The notes under the pieces are model-generated. The model was not told the origin of the DNA. It was given only the letters and a program-made list of their open reading frames with translations, and made no database searches. Source: an uncultured Lachnospiraceae bacterium (lineage in GTDB: Bacteria > Bacillota > Clostridia > Lachnospirales > Lachnospiraceae). Taken from it: 7,113 nt of DNA. The position numbers were made by a program, and so were the translations under genes. The stretch spans positions 1 to 7,113 of the forward strand of contig CAJUQZ010000182.1 in NCBI GenBank assembly GCA_910588755.1, read 5' to 3'. Below, piece after piece: positions 5,385-7,113 of this stretch (position 1 is its first letter; every line of letters begins with the position of its first letter).

Positions 5385-6935
5385 TTAATTTTGTTCAGAT
5401 TTCAATTTGCACTTCTGTTCTTCCTGTATATCCTCAAAAGCGGAGAGCATTGGTGTTTCACTGGCGTTATTAAAGGTGCGTGCCACATAGTTCCTGGTAA
5501 TCTTGATGACAGTTCCTGACAGTGTCAGGACGCCGATCAGGTTTGGAATCGCCATCAGCCCGTTAAAGGTATCAGAGATGTCCCATGCAAGATCAAGGTT
5601 CATGGTAGCGCCAAATACAATAAAGACGACAAACACAATTTTGTAGATAATGGTAGCTTTTGTGCCGAATAAAAATTCCCACGCCTTTGTGCCGTAATAG
5701 CTCCAGCCCAGCACGGTGGAGAAGGCAAACAGTAAGATTGCAATGGCGATAAAGGCACCGCCAATATTTATGCCGCCAATGTTGAACACCGTTCCGAAGG
5801 CCTCACTGACCAGGGCGGTCTGTTCGTTTGTGGAGAGCATCTCGCCTGTCTGGAGGTCAATCAGGCCAGTTGACAGGATAGAAAATGCAGTGAGCGTACA
5901 GACTACGATGGTATCTGCAAATACCTCAAAGATGCCCCACATTCCCTGCCTGACAGGTTCCACAACATTGGATGCGGAGTGGACCATGACAGAGGAGCCC
6001 AGGCCGGCCTCGTTGGAGAAAACGCCGCGCTTAAAACCCCATGTGACAGCACTTTTGACTGCCAGGCCAATCGCCGCGCCGCCGAGAGCACGAAAACCAA
6101 AGGCAAATGAGAAGATGGCGCCAAATACTTCGCCGACTTTCCCGATATTGACGATGAACACGATCAGGGCGCCGAGTATGTACGCACATGCCATAAACGG
6201 CACAAACTTCTCCGTGACCTGGGCAATTCTCTTGATGCCACCCACAATCACAAGCCCTGCGAGCACCATCAGCAACAGGCCGACAATCAGTGCGTACAGG
6301 TTGATTCTGGCAGAACCAATCACGATCACGCGGTCGAGCGCGCGAATCCTGAACACCGAAGTAATGTTGCCGGAGATGGTGTTCACCTGGCTCATGTTTC
6401 CGATGCCAAACGAGGCGAGAACACAGAAGATGGAGAACAGTACTGCAAGTATCTTGCCGAGTACGGCACAGCCCTTTTTGGAACCGAGTCCGTCACGCAG
6501 ATAGTACATGGCGCCGCCACACCATTCGTCGTGGCTATTCTTCCGGCGGTAGTAGATACCAAGCACATTTTCTGAATAATTCGTCATCATGCCAAAAAAA
6601 GCGGAGAGCCACATCCAGAAGATGGCACCGGGGCCGCCTGCGGCAATTGCTGCGGCGACACCGGCGATATTGCCGACGCCGATGGTTGCTGCAAGGGCGG
6701 TGCACAGTGCCTGAAACTGTGATATGGACGCCTTTTCCTGCGAGTTGGTGACATTGCTGTCTTTTTTGAACACGCCGCCGATTGTTTTAGCACTCACGTG
6801 TCCGGCATGGGTGATCTGGAAAAAACGGGTACGGACTGTGAGATAGATTCCTGTACCGATGATCAGGACCAGCATGGGAATACCCCACACGACGCTGTTG
6901 ATAGCGCCGTTGATTTTTGCTATCATATCAAGCAT
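5385..6935 (-). CDS. agcS: Alanine/glycine:cation symporter (AGCS family)
   Basis: This 516-residue integral membrane transporter imports alanine, glycine or related small neutral amino acids with Na+ (or H+). It has about ten hydrophobic segments, roughly at 13-33, 75-100, 102-120, 160-182, 213-233, 245-265, 270-292, 338-358, 388-410, 428-447 and 458-478. Family hallmarks are LAATIGVGNIAGVAAAI at 81-97, directly followed by the symporter signature GGPGAIFWMW at 100-109, and the conserved FKRGVFSNEAGLGSS at 301-315 with MVHSASNVVEPVRQG at 317-331. A hydrophilic 35-residue cytoplasmic tail closes the protein. The total length is at the long end of the usual 440-520. AAGGAGG (6943-6949 on the minus strand) lies 7 bases before ATG 6935. 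A second in-frame ATG at 6926 is less well placed. The gene is monocistronic, with its own promoter and a leader terminator, and ends at the shared terminator. The exact substrate cannot be set from sequence. Confidence 0.96.
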   Translation of the reverse strand: MLDMIAKINGAINSVVWGIPMLVLIIGTGIYLTVRTRFFQITHAGHVSAKTIGGVFKKDSNVTNSQEKASISQFQALCTALAATIGVGNIAGVAAAIAAGGPGAIFWMWLSAFFGMMTNYSENVLGIYYRRKNSHDEWCGGAMYYLRDGLGSKKGCAVLGKILAVLFSIFCVLASFGIGNMSQVNTISGNITSVFRIRALDRVIVIGSARINLYALIVGLLLMVLAGLVIVGGIKRIAQVTEKFVPFMACAYILGALIVFIVNIGKVGEVFGAIFSFAFGFRALGGAAIGLAVKSAVTWGFKRGVFSNEAGLGSSVMVHSASNVVEPVRQGMWGIFEVFADTIVVCTLTAFSILSTGLIDLQTGEMLSTNEQTALVSEAFGTVFNIGGINIGGAFIAIAILLFAFSTVLGWSYYGTKAWEFLFGTKATIIYKIVFVVFIVFGATMNLDLAWDISDTFNGLMAIPNLIGVLTLSGTVIKITRNYVARTFNNASETPMLSAFEDIQEEQKCKLKSEQN

Positions 6936-6961
6936 AAGATTTCCTCCTTCATAAGATACAT

Positions 6962-7014
6962 AAAAAAAGAATATCCCATTTGGACAGTCCTTTCTGTCGT
7001 AGGTGGAATATTCT
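6962..7014 (-). promoter_or_regulatory. Leader terminator / putative attenuator of agcS
   Basis: On the minus strand a 10-bp stem, AGAATATTCC (7005-7014) with GGGATATTCT (6968-6977, one G-U pair), is followed by seven T (6962-6968). This is an intrinsic terminator 27 bp before the agcS start. On the plus strand the same stem has a C-A mismatch and no clean U-tract, so the minus strand is the functional one. Inside the loop is a second hairpin: GACAG (6994-6998), loop AAAGGA, CTGTC (6983-6987). The left arm also contains TTCCACCT (7001-7008), complementary at 7 of 8 bases to the agcS Shine-Dalgarno AGGAGGAA (6941-6948). No known riboswitch class, T-box or glycine aptamer could be recognised. 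It could also simply end a transcript entering from beyond the window. Confidence 0.65.
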
Positions 7015-7025
7015 CTTTATTTATA

Positions 7026-7054
7026 TTTATACACGAAAATGAAATAAAATGCAA
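7026..7054 (-). promoter_or_regulatory. Probable promoter of agcS
   Basis: On the minus strand, TATAAA (7026-7031) matches the -10 consensus at 5 of 6. A weak -35, TTGCAT (7049-7054, 3 of 6), lies exactly 17 bases upstream. Initiation near 7019 would start the RNA just before the left arm of the leader terminator, giving a leader of about 84 nt. Confidence 0.5.
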
Positions 7055-7089
7055 GAAAAAAATAAAATGCATTTATCAAAAGCATTTAT
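7042..7089. repeat. Repeated AAATGCA/TGCATTT elements over the agcS promoter
   Basis: The 12-base AAATAAAATGCA occurs at 7042-7053 and again at 7060-7071. The second copy continues into the perfect palindrome AAATGCATTT (7065-7074). GCATTTAT occurs at 7069-7076 and 7082-7089. The first copy overlaps the proposed -35 box. This could be a multi-site operator, but AT-rich sequence makes chance likeness easier. Confidence 0.5.
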
Positions 7090-7113
7090 TTTAAAGATTC
7101 TAGTACTCTATCC

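Noticed and set aside
5292..5519. 75-codon plus-strand frame after fbp
   Set aside because: It runs through the intrinsic terminator and into the antisense of the symporter 3' end; no ribosome binding site.
5716..6504. 262-codon plus-strand reading frame opposite agcS
   Set aside because: Its translation is Pro/Ser/Thr/Met-rich with no motif. It mirrors the clearly coding symporter and has no ribosome binding site.
6798..7094. 98-codon plus-strand frame over the agcS leader
   Set aside because: It overlaps the symporter 5' end, the terminator stem and the promoter; composition is that of AT-rich noncoding DNA.
6936..7113. Glycine riboswitch or T-box ahead of agcS
   Set aside because: Neither the conserved glycine aptamer core nor the T-box AGGGTGG sequence is present in the available leader.

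Overview
The window looks like chromosomal DNA of a Gram-positive, low-to-mid GC Clostridia-type Firmicute, plausibly Lachnospiraceae. The evidence is strong AGGAGG-type ribosome binding sites, a class III fructose-1,6-bisphosphatase (the Firmicutes form), an AGCS-type amino-acid:cation symporter, AT-rich intergenic leaders around more GC-balanced genes, and compact operons. The taxon is inferred from gene content and style, not from a marker gene. I see no rRNA, tRNA, CRISPR array, insertion sequence or phage gene.

Layout. (1) Positions 1-158 hold what may be the last codons of an upstream gene. Its first 15 bases nearly match the end of the bactofilin core encoded at 602-616, so the upstream gene may be a tandem bactofilin paralogue. 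A -10-like box and a short leader with competing hairpins follow. (2) 184-2143 is a two-gene plus-strand operon: a bactofilin with a repetitive charged tail, then, 19 bp on, an Eis-like GNAT acetyltransferase. (3) 2168-2503, minus strand, is a small zinc-ribbon protein of unknown role that converges on the operon and has its own promoter. (4) 2504-2802 is a divergent intergenic region with that promoter, a 7-bp hairpin and a possible broken small reading frame. (5) 2803-5289 is a second plus-strand operon: an unrecognised 193-residue protein starting with GTG, then, 12 bp on, the class III fructose-1,6-bisphosphatase. (6) 5333-5359 is a strong bidirectional terminator shared with (7) the minus-strand symporter at 5385-6935. 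The symporter leader contains a well-formed intrinsic terminator between a plausible promoter and the start codon, which suggests attenuation control.

Functional picture. The genes are mostly housekeeping: a cell-envelope or cytoskeletal scaffold (bactofilin), a tailoring acetyltransferase, gluconeogenesis (fbp) and uptake of small neutral amino acids (agcS). The two metabolic genes converge on one terminator and need not be co-regulated. The least explained parts are the leader RNA of the symporter, the bactofilin 5' region and tail, the unknown gene ahead of fbp, and the zinc-ribbon protein. I did not find a clearly novel multi-gene system.
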